Shown here piece after piece: positions 9,776 to 19,324 of a DNA stretch of 60,290 nucleotides. Below the pieces are notes generated by a model that was not told the DNA's origin, searched no databases, and was given only the letters and a program-made list of their open reading frames with translations. Numbering within the stretch: the first letter of the stretch is position 1; each line of letters begins with the position of its first letter. The position numbers and the translations under genes were made by a program. Source of the stretch: Microbacteriaceae bacterium PS02344 (GTDB taxonomy: Bacteria > Actinomycetota > Actinomycetes > Actinomycetales > Microbacteriaceae); the NCBI GenBank assembly GCA_029959905.1, contig JASCNZ010000014.1, positions 1-60,290 on the forward strand, given 5' to 3'.

Positions 9776-10537
9776 CTAAGCGTCGTCGTTCTCGAGCTCG
9801 GCCTGCACCTCGGCGGTCAGGTCGAAGTTGCTGAAGACGTTCTGCACGTCCTCGCTGTCTTCCAGTGCATCGATGAGACGGAACACCTTGCGGGCGGTGT
9901 CCGCGTCGATCTCGACCTTGAGGTTGGGGACGAACTCGACATCGGCGGACTCGTAGTCGATGCCCGCGTCCTGCAGGGCCGAGCGCACGGTGACGAGATC
10001 GGACGCCTCGGTGAGAACCTCGAAGCCCTCGGCGTGCGGCTCGATCTCCTCGGCCCCGGCCTCGAGCGCCGCCATCATGACGTCGTCCTCGGTGGTCCCC
10101 TCGGAGCCGACGACGATCACGCCCTTGCGGGAGAAGTTGTACGCCACACTGCCCGGATCGGCGAGGGTGCCGCCGTTGCGGCTGAGCGCCGTGCGGACCT
10201 CGGCCGCCGCGCGGTTCTTGTTGTCGGTGAGGCACTCGATCATGAGGGCGACACCGTTGGGGCCGTACCCCTCGTACATGATCGAGGTGTACTCGACGGC
10301 CTCGCCGCCGATGCCGGCGCCGCGCTTGATCGCGCGGTCGATGTTGTCCTTGGGGACCGACGTCTTCTTCGCCTTGAGCACGGCGTCGTAGAGCGTCGGG
10401 TTGCCGGACAGGTCGGCGCCGCCGAGCTTGGCTGCAACCTCGATGTTCTTGATGAGCTTCGCCCACGACTTCGCACGGCGCGCGTCGATGACGGCCTTCT
10501 TGTGCTTCGTGGTCGCCCATTTGGAATGCCCGGACAT
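9776..10537 (-). CDS. YebC/PmpR family protein (TACO1 family)
   Basis: A 253-residue member of the YebC family, described in different organisms as a DNA-binding regulator or as a ribosome-associated translation factor. It opens with [23 protein letters not shown], the family signature, then [27 protein letters not shown] and [19 protein letters not shown]. The C-terminal domain ends in an acidic tail. A TAGGAT box at 10591-10586 on the minus strand is a likely -10, giving a leader of about 40 bases. Its position next to ruvC is conserved in many bacteria. Confidence 0.95.
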   Translation of the reverse strand: MSGHSKWATTKHKKAVIDARRAKSWAKLIKNIEVAAKLGGADLSGNPTLYDAVLKAKKTSVPKDNIDRAIKRGAGIGGEAVEYTSIMYEGYGPNGVALMIECLTDNKNRAAAEVRTALSRNGGTLADPGSVAYNFSRKGVIVVGSEGTTEDDVMMAALEAGAEEIEPHAEGFEVLTEASDLVTVRSALQDAGIDYESADVEFVPNLKVEIDADTARKVFRLIDALEDSEDVQNVFSNFDLTAEVQAELENDDA

Positions 10538-10626
10538 AACTCTCCGCTCGTCGTCTCGCGCCGGATCGCGCCCAGCGCGTCGTCCATCCTATCGAATCAT
10601 CGCGCTCACTCGTGGGTGGCCACCGC

Positions 10627-11220
10627 TCAGGCGGCGGCGGCGCGCGCGAGGAACCGCTCGTGAAAACGCGTCTCGCCCGTGATCTCCGGGTGGAAGCTCA
10701 GCCCCATCAGAGCATCCTGCTCGACCCCGACGACGCGACCGTCCGGGAGCGCGGCCAGCACGTGTGCCCGCGGTCCCACTTCGTCGACCACGGGTCCCCG
10801 GATGAAGGCGGCGCGGATCGACGGCGGCCCCAGCGAGACCACATCGAGCTCCCCCTCGAACGACTCCGCCTGACGACCGAAGGCGTTGCGGCGCACCGTC
10901 ACGTCGAGACCTCCGAAGCTCTCCTGCCCGGGGATGCCGTCGCGCATGCGATCGGCGAGCAGGATGAGCCCCGCGCACGTCCCGAGCACGGGCAGCCCCT
11001 TCGCGATCTGCTCCCGGATGGGGAGCTGCAGGCCGAAGGCCCGGGAGAGCTTGTCGATCACGCTCGATTCGCCCCCTGGCAGGACCAATCCGTCGATCTC
11101 GCCCAGGTCCGCGGGGCGGCGTACCCGCGACACCCGGGCGCCCAGCCCCTCGAGCACGAGCGCGTGTTCGCGCACGTCCCCCTGCAAGGCGAGGATGCCG
11201 ATCCGCGGGCTACCAGCCAC
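10627..11220 (-). CDS. pdxT: Pyridoxal 5'-phosphate synthase glutaminase subunit PdxT
   Basis: Releases ammonia from glutamine and passes it to PdxS for pyridoxal phosphate synthesis. 197 residues, class I amidotransferase fold. The nucleophile is the Cys in [13 protein letters not shown] (about residue 80). The His-Glu pair is in [12 protein letters not shown] near the C-terminus. [12 protein letters not shown] and LVLPGGESS are also family signatures. The GTG start lies 11 bases inside the 3' end of pdxS, so the subunits are co-translated. Confidence 0.96.
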   Translation of the reverse strand: MAGSPRIGILALQGDVREHALVLEGLGARVSRVRRPADLGEIDGLVLPGGESSVIDKLSRAFGLQLPIREQIAKGLPVLGTCAGLILLADRMRDGIPGQESFGGLDVTVRRNAFGRQAESFEGELDVVSLGPPSIRAAFIRGPVVDEVGPRAHVLAALPDGRVVGVEQDALMGLSFHPEITGETRFHERFLARAAAA

Positions 11221-12106
11221 GCTCGGAGAGCCGGTGCGGCGCCGGGAGGTCGCTGACGTTGATGCCGACCATCGCCTCGCCCAGTCCGCGCGAGACCTCG
11301 GCGATCAGCGCGGGGTCGTCGTGAAAGGTGGTCGCCTTGACGATGGCGGCGGCCCGCCGTGCCGGGTCGCCCGACTTGAAGATGCCCGAGCCCACGAAGA
11401 CCCCGTCGGCCCCGAGTTGCATCATCATGGCCGCGTCGGCCGGCGTCGCCACTCCCCCCGCGACGAACAGCACGACCGGCAACTGCCCGCGCTCCGCCAC
11501 CTCGGCCACGAGCTCGTACGGCGCCTGCAGCTCCTTCGCGGCGACGTAGAGCTCGTCGCGCGTCATCGAGCGCAGACGGTTGATCTCGCGGGTGATAGTA
11601 CGGATGTGCTTGGTGGCCTCCGAGACATCACCGGTGCCGGCCTCGCCCTTCGAGCGGATCATCGCCGCCCCCTCGGTGATGCGCCGCAGCGCCTCGCCCA
11701 GGTTGGTGGCGCCGCAGACGAACGGGACGGTGAAGCCGAACTTGTCGATGTGATTCACGTAATCGGCGGGCGAGAGAACCTCGGACTCGTCGATGTAGTC
11801 CACCCCGAGCTCCTGCAGCACCTGCGCCTCGACGAAATGGCCGATGCGCGCTTTGGCCATGACGGGGATCGAGACCGCATCGATGATGCTGTCGATCATG
11901 TCGGGGTCGCTCATTCGCGACACCCCGCCCTGCGCGCGGATATCGGCGGGAACGCGTTCGAGTGCCATCACCGCGACGGCGCCGGCGTCTTCGGCGATCC
12001 GCGCCTGGTCCGCGGTGACGACGTCCATGATCACGCCGCCCTTCAGCATCTCGGCGAGTCCGCGCTTGACGCGTGCGGATCCAGTGGTGGGTGCGTTGTC
12101 GTCCAT
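11210..12106 (-). CDS. pdxS: Pyridoxal 5'-phosphate synthase synthase subunit PdxS
   Basis: Forms pyridoxal 5'-phosphate from ribose 5-phosphate, glyceraldehyde 3-phosphate and PdxT-derived ammonia. 298 residues, TIM barrel. Signatures include [39 protein letters not shown], the catalytic-lysine region [31 protein letters not shown], and the phosphate-site Gly-rich [28 protein letters not shown] chose the ATG at 12106 because this matches the normal length; the frame upstream is Arg/Ser-rich and overlaps the pdxR promoter. Confidence 0.97.
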   Translation of the reverse strand: MDDNAPTTGSARVKRGLAEMLKGGVIMDVVTADQARIAEDAGAVAVMALERVPADIRAQGGVSRMSDPDMIDSIIDAVSIPVMAKARIGHFVEAQVLQELGVDYIDESEVLSPADYVNHIDKFGFTVPFVCGATNLGEALRRITEGAAMIRSKGEAGTGDVSEATKHIRTITREINRLRSMTRDELYVAAKELQAPYELVAEVAERGQLPVVLFVAGGVATPADAAMMMQLGADGVFVGSGIFKSGDPARRAAAIVKATTFHDDPALIAEVSRGLGEAMVGINVSDLPAPHRLSERGW

Positions 12107-12120
12107 GTCGTTCCTCTCGT

Positions 12121-12194
12121 GCCGGGACGAAGTCCGGCATTGATCTAGGCCAAACCGTACCATCGTCCGGGACGTTCTAGAATCGACTCGAGGA
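12121..12194. promoter_or_regulatory. Divergent pdxS/pdxR control region
   Basis: 88 bases separate the two start codons. TAGAAT at 12178-12183 is a good -10 for pdxR. The hexamer GTCCGG occurs twice (12132-12137 and 12165-12170), 33 bases apart or about three helical turns. The first lies in a bulged hairpin and the second in the near-palindrome GTCCGGGAC. These are candidate PdxR half-sites by position only; PdxR of Corynebacterium is known to bind between divergent pdxR and pdxST. Confidence 0.4.
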
Positions 12195-13505
12195 ATGATG
12201 ACGATCGATATCACGGGCACCACCGCGGCCGACATCGCAGACAGCGTGCGCGCGCTGCGTGATCGCGGCGAGCTGCGCCCCGGCGACTCCCTCCCTCCCG
12301 TGCGGGAGCTCGCGTCGTCCCTCGGCGTGAACCGCAACACGGCGGTGGCCGCGTACCGGCAGCTCGCGCAGGCCGGGATCGTCGTGTCCCGAGGCCGCGC
12401 CGGCACGACGTTGGCGGGAGCCGGCGCTGTCGCGCAGGAGGGCTTCGCTCCCGACACCGTGCTGCGCGACCTGGGCACCGGTAACCCCGACCCCGCGCGG
12501 ATCCCCGATCCCTCCGCCGCGCTCTCCCGCATCGCGTCTCGCCCCGTGCTCTACGGCGAACCCGTCATCGATCGCGACCTCGAGCACTGGGCGCGCGAGT
12601 GGGTGTCCGCCGACCTCGCGGTATCCGACTTCCGCATCACGGTGACCAGCGGCGCCGTCGACGCCGTCGAACGCCTTCTGGCTCAGGCCCTGACGCGCGA
12701 CGACGCGGTCGCCCTCGAGGATCCGTGCTTCCTCTCCAGCATCCACACCGTTCGCCTCGGCGGATACCGCCCGGTGCCCGTGCCGGTCGATGAGGAGGGA
12801 ATGACCGTCGACGGCCTGCGCGCCGCGCTCGACGCAGGTGTGCGCGCCGTGATCTGCACGCCGCGCGCGCAGAATCCGACAGGGGCGAGCCTCACGCCCG
12901 AGCGCGCCCGTGCACTGCGCGCACTGCTGGCGGAGCATCCGTACGTGCTGGTCATCGAGGACGATCACTTCTCGATGCTCTCGCAGCAGCCGTACGAGTC
13001 GCTGATCGCTCCCGGCCACCATCGGTTCGCGCTGGTGCGGTCCGTGTCCAAGTTCCTCGGACCCGACATGTGCCTCGCCGTCGCGGCGACCGACCCCGCC
13101 ACCGCCGAGCGCCTCGCCATGCGGCTCAGTCCCGGCACGACCTGGGTGAGCCACCTGCTGCAGCGCCTGACGCTGGCGCAGCTGACCGACGAGACGGTCG
13201 TCGCCCGGATCCGGGACACGGCGGCCCACTACGCGGCACGCAATGACGCCGTCGCGGCACGTCTGCGCGACCGCGGCTTCGATGTGCGCTCCACCGACGG
13301 CCTGAGCCTGTGGGTGGGCTTCGCCCGCCCCGCGCGTGAGATCGCCGAGCGTCTCATGCGACGCGGCTGGCTCGCGCGCACCGGCGACGAGTTCACCCTT
13401 CACGAACAGGCGGCACCGTCCACCCACCTGCGTCTCACCGTCCACGACCTCTCCGATGACGACACCACCCGCCTCGTCGACGACCTCATCGCCTGCGCGC
13501 GGTGA
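12195..13505 (+). CDS. pdxR: MocR/PdxR-type regulator (GntR helix-turn-helix fused to aminotransferase fold)
   Basis: 436 residues. Residues about 10-75 form a GntR winged helix ([38 protein letters not shown]). The rest is an aminotransferase class I fold that binds pyridoxal phosphate as effector. The cofactor lysine is in [11 protein letters not shown], with the Asn-Pro region at [14 protein letters not shown] and the Asp in VIEDDHFSM. It diverges from pdxS-pdxT and is followed by a pyridoxal kinase, which points to PdxR, an activator of pdxST when pyridoxal phosphate is low. Start could be 12195 or 12198. The role is inferred from architecture and context. Confidence 0.88.
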   Translation: MMTIDITGTTAADIADSVRALRDRGELRPGDSLPPVRELASSLGVNRNTAVAAYRQLAQAGIVVSRGRAGTTLAGAGAVAQEGFAPDTVLRDLGTGNPDPARIPDPSAALSRIASRPVLYGEPVIDRDLEHWAREWVSADLAVSDFRITVTSGAVDAVERLLAQALTRDDAVALEDPCFLSSIHTVRLGGYRPVPVPVDEEGMTVDGLRAALDAGVRAVICTPRAQNPTGASLTPERARALRALLAEHPYVLVIEDDHFSMLSQQPYESLIAPGHHRFALVRSVSKFLGPDMCLAVAATDPATAERLAMRLSPGTTWVSHLLQRLTLAQLTDETVVARIRDTAAHYAARNDAVAARLRDRGFDVRSTDGLSLWVGFARPAREIAERLMRRGWLARTGDEFTLHEQAAPSTHLRLTVHDLSDDDTTRLVDDLIACAR

Positions 13506-13551
13506 CCGCCGGCGCCGCTCCCCTCCCCTCCCCGAAAGAAGGCATCCCGAG

Positions 13552-14403
13552 ATGAAGATCCTCTCCGTCCAGTCCGCCGTCGCCTATGGCCACGTCGGCA
13601 ACTCCGCCGCCGTCTTCCCTCTGCAGCGCATCGGCGTCGAGGTTCTGCCCGTCTACACGGTGAACTTCTCGAACCACACCGGGTACGGATCGTGGCGCGG
13701 TCCGCTGATCTCTCCCGACGATGTGCGCGACGTGATCTCCGGCATCGAGGAGCGCGGGGTCTTCGGCAGCATCGACGCGGTGTTGAGCGGATATCAGGGT
13801 GGGGAGGGCATCGGCGACGTGATCATCGACGCCGTCGCGCGGGTGAAAGCCGCCAACCCGAACGCGCTGTACGCCTGCGACCCCGTGATGGGCAACGCGA
13901 AGTCGGGATGCTTCGTCGCACCCGCCATCCCGGTGCTGCTGCGGGAGAAGGTCGTCCCGGTGGCCGACATCATCACACCCAACCAGTTCGAACTCGGATT
14001 CCTGACCGATACCGTGCCCGACACGCTCGAGTCGACCCTCGCGTCCGTCGACCTGGCCCGAGCCATGGGGCCGCGAACGGTGCTGGTGACGAGCGTCGAG
14101 CGGCCCGACCGCGAGGAGGGCACGATCGAGATGCTCGCCGTCGACGACGAGGGCGCGTGGATCGTGCAGACGCCCCACCTGCCGATGAAGGCCAACGGCT
14201 CCGGAGACGTCACCGCGGCCCTCTTCACCGCGCACTACGTCGAGACGGGCAGCGCGCAGACCGCACTGGAGCGCACGGCGTCGAGCGTGTACGACCTGCT
14301 GAAGGCGACGCTCGAGTCGGGTGAGCGCGAACTGCAGCTCGTCGAGGCGCAGGAGTACTACGCGCACCCGAGTATGCAGTTCACGGCACGCCAGGTGCGC
14401 TGA
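13552..14403 (+). CDS. pdxY: Pyridoxal kinase (PdxY type)
   Basis: Phosphorylates pyridoxal (salvage). 283 residues, ribokinase-like fold. Signatures are MKILSVQSAVAYGHVGNSAA, VLPVYTVNFSNHTGYG, SGYQGG, ACDPVMGN, ITPNQFELGFLT and the anion-hole/catalytic-base motif KANGSGDVTAALF (Asp near residue 220). The upstream in-frame extension overlaps pdxR, so the ATG at 13552 is preferred. It lies 46 bases after pdxR and is probably co-transcribed, putting salvage under the same regulator locus as de novo synthesis. Confidence 0.93.
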   Translation: MKILSVQSAVAYGHVGNSAAVFPLQRIGVEVLPVYTVNFSNHTGYGSWRGPLISPDDVRDVISGIEERGVFGSIDAVLSGYQGGEGIGDVIIDAVARVKAANPNALYACDPVMGNAKSGCFVAPAIPVLLREKVVPVADIITPNQFELGFLTDTVPDTLESTLASVDLARAMGPRTVLVTSVERPDREEGTIEMLAVDDEGAWIVQTPHLPMKANGSGDVTAALFTAHYVETGSAQTALERTASSVYDLLKATLESGERELQLVEAQEYYAHPSMQFTARQVR

Positions 14404-14427
14404 TCCCCGGCCTCGCGGACCCGTCGA

Positions 14428-14982
14428 TCAGGCGGAGTCCGCGGGGGCCGGCCAGGCGTTCGCCACCGCTTCGCGCACCTCTCCCAACAGCTGCGGCAGC
14501 GCCTTCGTCTTGGCGATGATCGGGAAGAAGTTCGCGTCCGATCGCCAGCGCGGCACGACGTGCTGATGCAGATGGGCGTCCACCCCCGCGCCGGCGACCG
14601 CGCCCTGATTCATGCCCAGGTTGAAGCCGTCGCAGCGCGACACTTCCGCGAGCACGCGCATGGCGGTCTGCGTGAGCGCGCCGATCTCGGCGACCTCCTC
14701 GGCGGATGCCTGGTCGTAGGTCGCGATGTGGCGGTACGGGCACACCAGCAGGTGGCCGGAGTTGTACGGGAACAGGTTGAGGAGGACGTAGGCCGTCCTC
14801 CCCCGTGCGACGATCAGCCGCTCGGCGTCCGGATGCTTCGGCGCCTCGCAGAAGGGGCAGTCCTCCCGCAACGGCTCCGGCCCCGCCTGGATGTACGCCA
14901 TCCGGTGCGGTGTCCACAGCCGCTGGAACTCGTCGGGCACTCCGACGAAGTCGGCGGCGGGCTCCAGCGGCTGCTCGGTCAT
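14428..14982 (-). CDS. HIT family nucleotide hydrolase/transferase
   Basis: 184 residues. The histidine triad [10 protein letters not shown] lies near residue 145, where the middle His is the nucleophile. An N-terminal CPFCEA pair may bind zinc, and [18 protein letters not shown] is the conserved strand-turn. The length and N-terminal region resemble actinobacterial Ap4A-phosphorylase-like HIT proteins. The start overlaps the thrS stop by four bases (ATGA), so it is co-translated with thrS. Substrate is unknown. Confidence 0.9.
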   Translation of the reverse strand: MTEQPLEPAADFVGVPDEFQRLWTPHRMAYIQAGPEPLREDCPFCEAPKHPDAERLIVARGRTAYVLLNLFPYNSGHLLVCPYRHIATYDQASAEEVAEIGALTQTAMRVLAEVSRCDGFNLGMNQGAVAGAGVDAHLHQHVVPRWRSDANFFPIIAKTKALPQLLGEVREAVANAWPAPADSA

Positions 14983-16967
14983 GCCAGGTCTCCGGCCTTC
15001 TGCACGAGGGTGTGCTCGGCGATCGCGCGACGGATGCGTTCGACGGCGTCCGCCACGGGGATGCCGTTCTCCTGCGAGCCGTCACGGAAGCGGAACGAGA
15101 CCGTTCCGGCGGCACGATCCTGCTCGCCCGCGATGAGCAGGATCGGCACCTTGCCCGTCGTGTGCGTGCGGATCTTCTTCTGCATGCGGTCGTCGGAGGT
15201 GTCGAGTTCGGCGCGCACGCCCTGGTCGCGCAGGGTGCGGATGATGTCGCCCAGGTAGTCGGCGTAGTCCTCCGCGACCGGGATGCCCGCGACCTGGAGC
15301 GGCGAGAGCCACACCGGGAAGTCTCCGGCGTAGTGCTCGAGCAGGATCGCGAAGAATCGTTCGATCGAGCCGAACAGCGCGCGGTGGATCATGATCGGAC
15401 GCTTCTTCTGGCCGTCCTTGTCCATGAACTCGAGGTCGAAGCGCTCCGGCAGGTTCGGGTCGACCTGCACGGTCGAGAGCTGCCAGGTGCGGCCGATCGC
15501 ATCGCGCGTCTTCAGGTCGATCTTGGGGCCGTAGAACGCCGCCTCTCCCGGCACCTCGGTGAGCTTGAGACCGGAGGCGACCGCCACCCGACGGAGGGCG
15601 TCGGTCGACGTCTCCCAGAACTCGTCCGAGCCGATCCACTTCGACTTCTCGTCGTCCTTCATCGACAGTTCGAGCTCGAAGTCGGTGAGACCGAAGTCGC
15701 GGAGCATCGAGAGGATGAAGTCGAGGACCTTGGCCACCTCGCCCTCGAGCTGGTCGGGGGTGACGAAGAGGTGCGAGTCGTCCTGAGTGAACCCGCGTAC
15801 GCGAGTGAGGCCGTGGAGGGCACCCGAGAGCTCGTTGCGGTAGACGGTGCCGTTCTCGGCGAACCGCAGGGGAAGATCGCGGTAGCTGCGCGCACGCTCC
15901 TTGTAGATGAGGATGTGCATCGGGCAGTTCATGGGCTTCAGGTAGTAGTCCTGGCCCTGCTTGGTGACGTTGCCGTCGGCGTCGCGCTCCTCGTCCATGA
16001 CGATGGGGGGGAACATGCCCTCCTTGTAGGTCACGAGGTGGTTCGAGGTGAGGAAGAGGTCTTCCTTCGAGATGTGCGGCGTGTAGACGTAGGTGTAGCC
16101 GCCCTCGATGTGGCGCTTGCGGGCGTGCTGCTCCATCTCGCCGCGGATCATGCCGCCGCGGGGATGCCAGACCGAGAGGCCCGAGCCGATCTCCTCCGGG
16201 AAGGAGAAGAGGTCGAGTTCCTTGCCGAGGCGGCGGTGGTCGCGCTTGGCAGCCTCTTCCAGACGGTGCTGGTAGGCGCGCAGCTCATCCTTCGACGGCC
16301 AGGCGGTGCCGTAGATGCGCTGCAGCTGCGGGTTCTTCTCGCTGCCCCGCCAATACGCCGCGGCGATGCGCGTGAGGTCCCATCCGTTCCCGATCATGCG
16401 GGTGTTCGGCAGGTGCGGCCCGCGGCAGAGGTCCTTCCAGACGACCTCGCCGTCGCGCGTCGTGTTGTCGTAGATGGTGAGTTCGCCCTCGCCGACCTCG
16501 ACCGAGGCGCCCTCGGCGGCCTCCTTGCCCCCCTTGAGACCGATGAGCTCGAGCTTGAAGGGCTCGTCGGCGAGCTCCGCCCGCGCCTCGTCGTCGGTGA
16601 CCACGCGGCGCACGAAGCGCTGGCCCTCACGGACGATGCGCTGCATCTCCTTGGTGATCGCCTTGAGATCGTCGGGTGTGAACGGCGCATCGACGCCGAA
16701 GTCGTAGTAGAAGCCGTCGGTGATGGGCGGGCCGATGCCGAGGTTCGCCTGCGGGTTGATCCGCTGCACCGCCTGCGCGAGCACGTGCGCCGTCGAGTGG
16801 CGCAGGATGCCGAGGCCGTCGGGGCTGTCGATGGTGACCGGCTCGACCTCGTCGGCATCGGTCACGGGGGTCGCGAGGTCCTTGAGGATGCCGTTGACGC
16901 GCATGGCGACGACGGATCGGTCAGAGAACAGGGCGAAGCCGTCTGTCGGCTGGGCGTTTTCAGGCAC
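14979..16967 (-). CDS. thrS: Threonine--tRNA ligase
   Basis: Charges tRNA-Thr. 662 residues. A short TGS-like start is followed by the editing domain with [13 protein letters not shown] and the later metal ligands, then the class II core (motif 1 around [17 protein letters not shown], motif 2 [23 protein letters not shown], motif 3 in [22 protein letters not shown]). The zinc Cys and His ligands are in the [10 protein letters not shown] region. The C-terminal anticodon domain contains [17 protein letters not shown] start with GGAG upstream. Confidence 0.97.
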   Translation of the reverse strand: MPENAQPTDGFALFSDRSVVAMRVNGILKDLATPVTDADEVEPVTIDSPDGLGILRHSTAHVLAQAVQRINPQANLGIGPPITDGFYYDFGVDAPFTPDDLKAITKEMQRIVREGQRFVRRVVTDDEARAELADEPFKLELIGLKGGKEAAEGASVEVGEGELTIYDNTTRDGEVVWKDLCRGPHLPNTRMIGNGWDLTRIAAAYWRGSEKNPQLQRIYGTAWPSKDELRAYQHRLEEAAKRDHRRLGKELDLFSFPEEIGSGLSVWHPRGGMIRGEMEQHARKRHIEGGYTYVYTPHISKEDLFLTSNHLVTYKEGMFPPIVMDEERDADGNVTKQGQDYYLKPMNCPMHILIYKERARSYRDLPLRFAENGTVYRNELSGALHGLTRVRGFTQDDSHLFVTPDQLEGEVAKVLDFILSMLRDFGLTDFELELSMKDDEKSKWIGSDEFWETSTDALRRVAVASGLKLTEVPGEAAFYGPKIDLKTRDAIGRTWQLSTVQVDPNLPERFDLEFMDKDGQKKRPIMIHRALFGSIERFFAILLEHYAGDFPVWLSPLQVAGIPVAEDYADYLGDIIRTLRDQGVRAELDTSDDRMQKKIRTHTTGKVPILLIAGEQDRAAGTVSFRFRDGSQENGIPVADAVERIRRAIAEHTLVQKAGDLA

Positions 16968-16999
16968 TGATCACTCCATCTGGGTCTCGATCTAGGCTA
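16968..16999 (-). promoter_or_regulatory. thrS promoter and ribosome site
   Basis: On the minus strand TAGCCT (16999-16994) is a likely -10 and GGAG lies six bases before the thrS GTG. The leader is only about 20 bases, too short for a T-box or similar riboswitch. Confidence 0.5.
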
Positions 17000-17004
17000 C
17001 TCGC

Positions 17005-17033
17005 ATGCCCGGCGGCCGCCGACCGCCCGGCAT
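17005..17033 (-). terminator. Hairpin after the YnfA-like gene
   Basis: ATGCCCGGCGG and an 11-base complement with one mismatch enclose a seven-base loop, seven bases after the stop of the YnfA-like gene and upstream of the thrS promoter. Confidence 0.5.
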
Positions 17034-17039
17034 CCGCCG

Positions 17040-17399
17040 TCAGGCGCCCGCGTCGGCGGTGGCGCTGGTGAGGGCCGGAGCGAGGATGATGATCGCGGCA
17101 CCGATCAGGGCGACCGCCGAACCGACCCAATCCCAGACCGTCGGGGCGAAGCCGTCGACGATGATGCCCCACGCGAGCGAGCCGGCGATGAAGATGCCGC
17201 CGTACGCCGCGAGCACTCGGCCGAAGTTCGCGTCGGGTTGCAGCGCCGCGATGAACCCGTAGGCCCCGAGTGCCATCACCCCGAATACCGCGAACAGCCA
17301 GCCGCGGTTCTCCTTCACGGCCTGCCACACGAGCCAGGCGCCGCCGATCTCCGCGATCGCGGCGAGCACGAAGAGGACGACGATGCGGAACACGGTCAT
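17040..17399 (-). CDS. YnfA/UPF0060 family small membrane protein
   Basis: 119 residues with four predicted membrane helices, almost no loops. Family marks are [37 protein letters not shown] near the start, [25 protein letters not shown] in the middle and [10 protein letters not shown] at the end. The family belongs to the small multidrug resistance-like transporters, but substrates are unproven. It diverges from the DoxX-like gene with 44 bases between starts. Confidence 0.9.
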   Translation of the reverse strand: MTVFRIVVLFVLAAIAEIGGAWLVWQAVKENRGWLFAVFGVMALGAYGFIAALQPDANFGRVLAAYGGIFIAGSLAWGIIVDGFAPTVWDWVGSAVALIGAAIIILAPALTSATADAGA

Positions 17400-17443
17400 C
17401 GTGCCAGTGTGCCAGCAGACGACGCGACGGGTAGCGTGAGCGG

Positions 17444-17848
17444 ATGATGAGAACAGCGGCCCGGTGGATGCTCGGGCTCGGCCTCGCCGCGATGGGCGTG
17501 CTGCATTTCGTGCAGACCCGCGGTTTCCGTCTGGTGGTTCCCGACTGGGCGACCCGCGTCACCCGCCTCGATCGCGACGCGATCGTGATCGCCTCCGGTG
17601 CAGCCGAGATCGCGCTCGGGGCGGCCCTCATCGCTCTCCCGCGCGAGCAGCGACGCATCGGCTGGGCGACCGCGGCGTTCTTCGTCGCGGTGTTCCCCGG
17701 AAACATCCACCAATGGCGCACCGGGCGTTCGGCGCCGGGACTCGACACGGACGCGCGGCGTTTCGCTCGCCTGTTCCTGCAGCCCGTGCTGGTGGGGTGG
17801 GCACTGTGGGCGACCTCCCCGCAGCGCCGAAGTCAAGGCCGCCGCTGA
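17444..17848 (+). CDS. DoxX-like membrane protein
   Basis: 134 residues with about four membrane helices. [23 protein letters not shown], then a helix containing [12 protein letters not shown] and [15 protein letters not shown], matches the DoxX/DoxD-like pattern of small quinone-linked or redox-associated membrane proteins. No catalytic residues are assigned. The start ATG is preceded by TAGCGT with exactly six bases between, which suggests leaderless transcription. It lies 38 bases before the photolyase gene. Confidence 0.75.
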   Translation: MMRTAARWMLGLGLAAMGVLHFVQTRGFRLVVPDWATRVTRLDRDAIVIASGAAEIALGAALIALPREQRRIGWATAAFFVAVFPGNIHQWRTGRSAPGLDTDARRFARLFLQPVLVGWALWATSPQRRSQGRR

Positions 17849-17886
17849 CATTTCCTCCGGTTCGCGGCCGGGGCCACAATGGGGCG

Positions 17887-19230
17887 ATGGTCTCCCCCTC
17901 GATCGTGTGGTTCCGCGACGACCTCCGCCTTGCCGACAACCCGGCCCTGCGTGCTGCGATGGACCGGGGCGAGCCGATCGTCGCGCTCTTCGTGCTCGAT
18001 GAGGAATCGCCGGGGCTGCGGGAGTACGGAGGCGCCGCACGGTGGTGGCTGCACCATTCGCTCGCCTCGCTCCGAGAGCGCCTCGCCGAGCGCGGCGTGA
18101 ACCTCGTGCTGCGACGGGGCCCGGCCGGGCGCGTGGTCCGCGAGGCGGTCGCGGATGCCTCTGCCGGTGCCGTGTTCTGGAATCGCCGTTACGCCGGAGC
18201 CGCGCGCGAGATCGATGCCGCACTCAAGTCCTCGCTGCGGGAGGACGGCGTCGAGGTCGCCTCCTTCGCCGGGTCGCTGCTGCACGAGCCGTGGACCGTC
18301 AAGACCGGGTCCGGCACGCACTTCTCCGTGTTCAGCCCGTTCTGGCGCGCATGCCTGCACCTCCCCGCCCCGCGCACTCCGTTCCCCGAGCCTCGCGAAC
18401 TCGACGGACTCGGGAAGGGGCCGGCCTCCGATCGGCTCGAGGACTGGCACCTGCTTCCTAGCGCCCCCGACTGGGCGGGCGGTCTGCGCGAGACGTGGGA
18501 GCCGGGTGAGCCCGCGGCGCGTCGCCGCCTGCACGCTTTTCTCTCCGACGACGTGCAGACATACGATCGCGCTCGGGACGAGCCGTCCGCCGGCGCGACG
18601 TCGCTGCTCTCCCCGCGCCTGCGGTGGGGCGAACTGAGCCCCTTCACGATCTGGCACGAGGCGACGGGGACCGAGGGCTCATCGGGTTTCCTCTCGGAGT
18701 TGGGCTGGCGGGAGTTCGCCTGGCACACGCTGTTCCATTTCCCCGACCTCGCGACGAAGAACCTTCGATCGGAATTCGACGCCTTCCCCTGGCCGCGGCT
18801 CCGGCCGTCGCACCTGCGAGCCTGGCAGCGCGGGGAGACGGGCGTCCCTCTGGTGGACGCCGGGATGCGCGAGCTGTGGCACACCGGTTACATGCACAAC
18901 CGGGTGCGCATGGTGACCGCGTCATTCCTCATCAAGAACCTCCTCATCGACTGGCGCCGCGGCGAGGAGTGGTTCTGGGACACGCTCGTCGACGCGGATG
19001 ACGCGAACAACCCGTTCAACTGGCAGTGGGTCGCCGGGTCGGGAGCGGATGCCGCGCCCTATTTCCGCATCTTCAATCCCGAGCTGCAAGCGAAGAAGTT
19101 CGATCCGCAGAGCCTCTACATCTCGCAGTGGGCATCGGATGCCCCGGACGAGGCGATCGTCGACCTCAAGGAGACGCGCAACGCGGCGCTCGCCGCGTAC
19201 GACGTCGTCAAACGCGCGCCCCGCGACTGA
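17887..19230 (+). CDS. Deoxyribodipyrimidine photolyase (class I cryptochrome/photolyase family)
   Basis: Light-driven repair of cyclobutane pyrimidine dimers using FAD. 447 residues. The N-terminal alpha/beta antenna domain begins SIVWFRDDLRLADNPAL. The C-terminal FAD domain has LSPRLRWGELSP, LGWREFAWHTLFHFP, GMRELWHTGYMHNRVRM, SFLIKNLLIDWRRGEEWFW and DADDANNPFNWQWVAGSGADAAPYFRIFNP, all intact. The frame is open far upstream into the DoxX-like gene; the ATG at 17887 gives the expected start. CACAAT sits six bases before it. Confidence 0.93.
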   Translation: MVSPSIVWFRDDLRLADNPALRAAMDRGEPIVALFVLDEESPGLREYGGAARWWLHHSLASLRERLAERGVNLVLRRGPAGRVVREAVADASAGAVFWNRRYAGAAREIDAALKSSLREDGVEVASFAGSLLHEPWTVKTGSGTHFSVFSPFWRACLHLPAPRTPFPEPRELDGLGKGPASDRLEDWHLLPSAPDWAGGLRETWEPGEPAARRRLHAFLSDDVQTYDRARDEPSAGATSLLSPRLRWGELSPFTIWHEATGTEGSSGFLSELGWREFAWHTLFHFPDLATKNLRSEFDAFPWPRLRPSHLRAWQRGETGVPLVDAGMRELWHTGYMHNRVRMVTASFLIKNLLIDWRRGEEWFWDTLVDADDANNPFNWQWVAGSGADAAPYFRIFNPELQAKKFDPQSLYISQWASDAPDEAIVDLKETRNAALAAYDVVKRAPRD

Positions 19231-19324
19231 GCATCCGGCCCACCGGCCGAGTCGGGGACGAGCCGCACCCGTCGCGGTCGCAATACGATCGAGACGACCC
19301 CCTCGCCTTCGAAAGGACTCCCCC

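Noticed and set aside
12107..12532. N-terminal extension of pdxS
   Set aside because: The extra 142 codons are low-complexity, overlap the pdxR gene and promoter, and would make pdxS far longer than any homologue.
16968..17000. T-box or other riboswitch before thrS
   Set aside because: The leader is only about 20 bases and the neighbouring hairpin belongs to the upstream YnfA-like gene.
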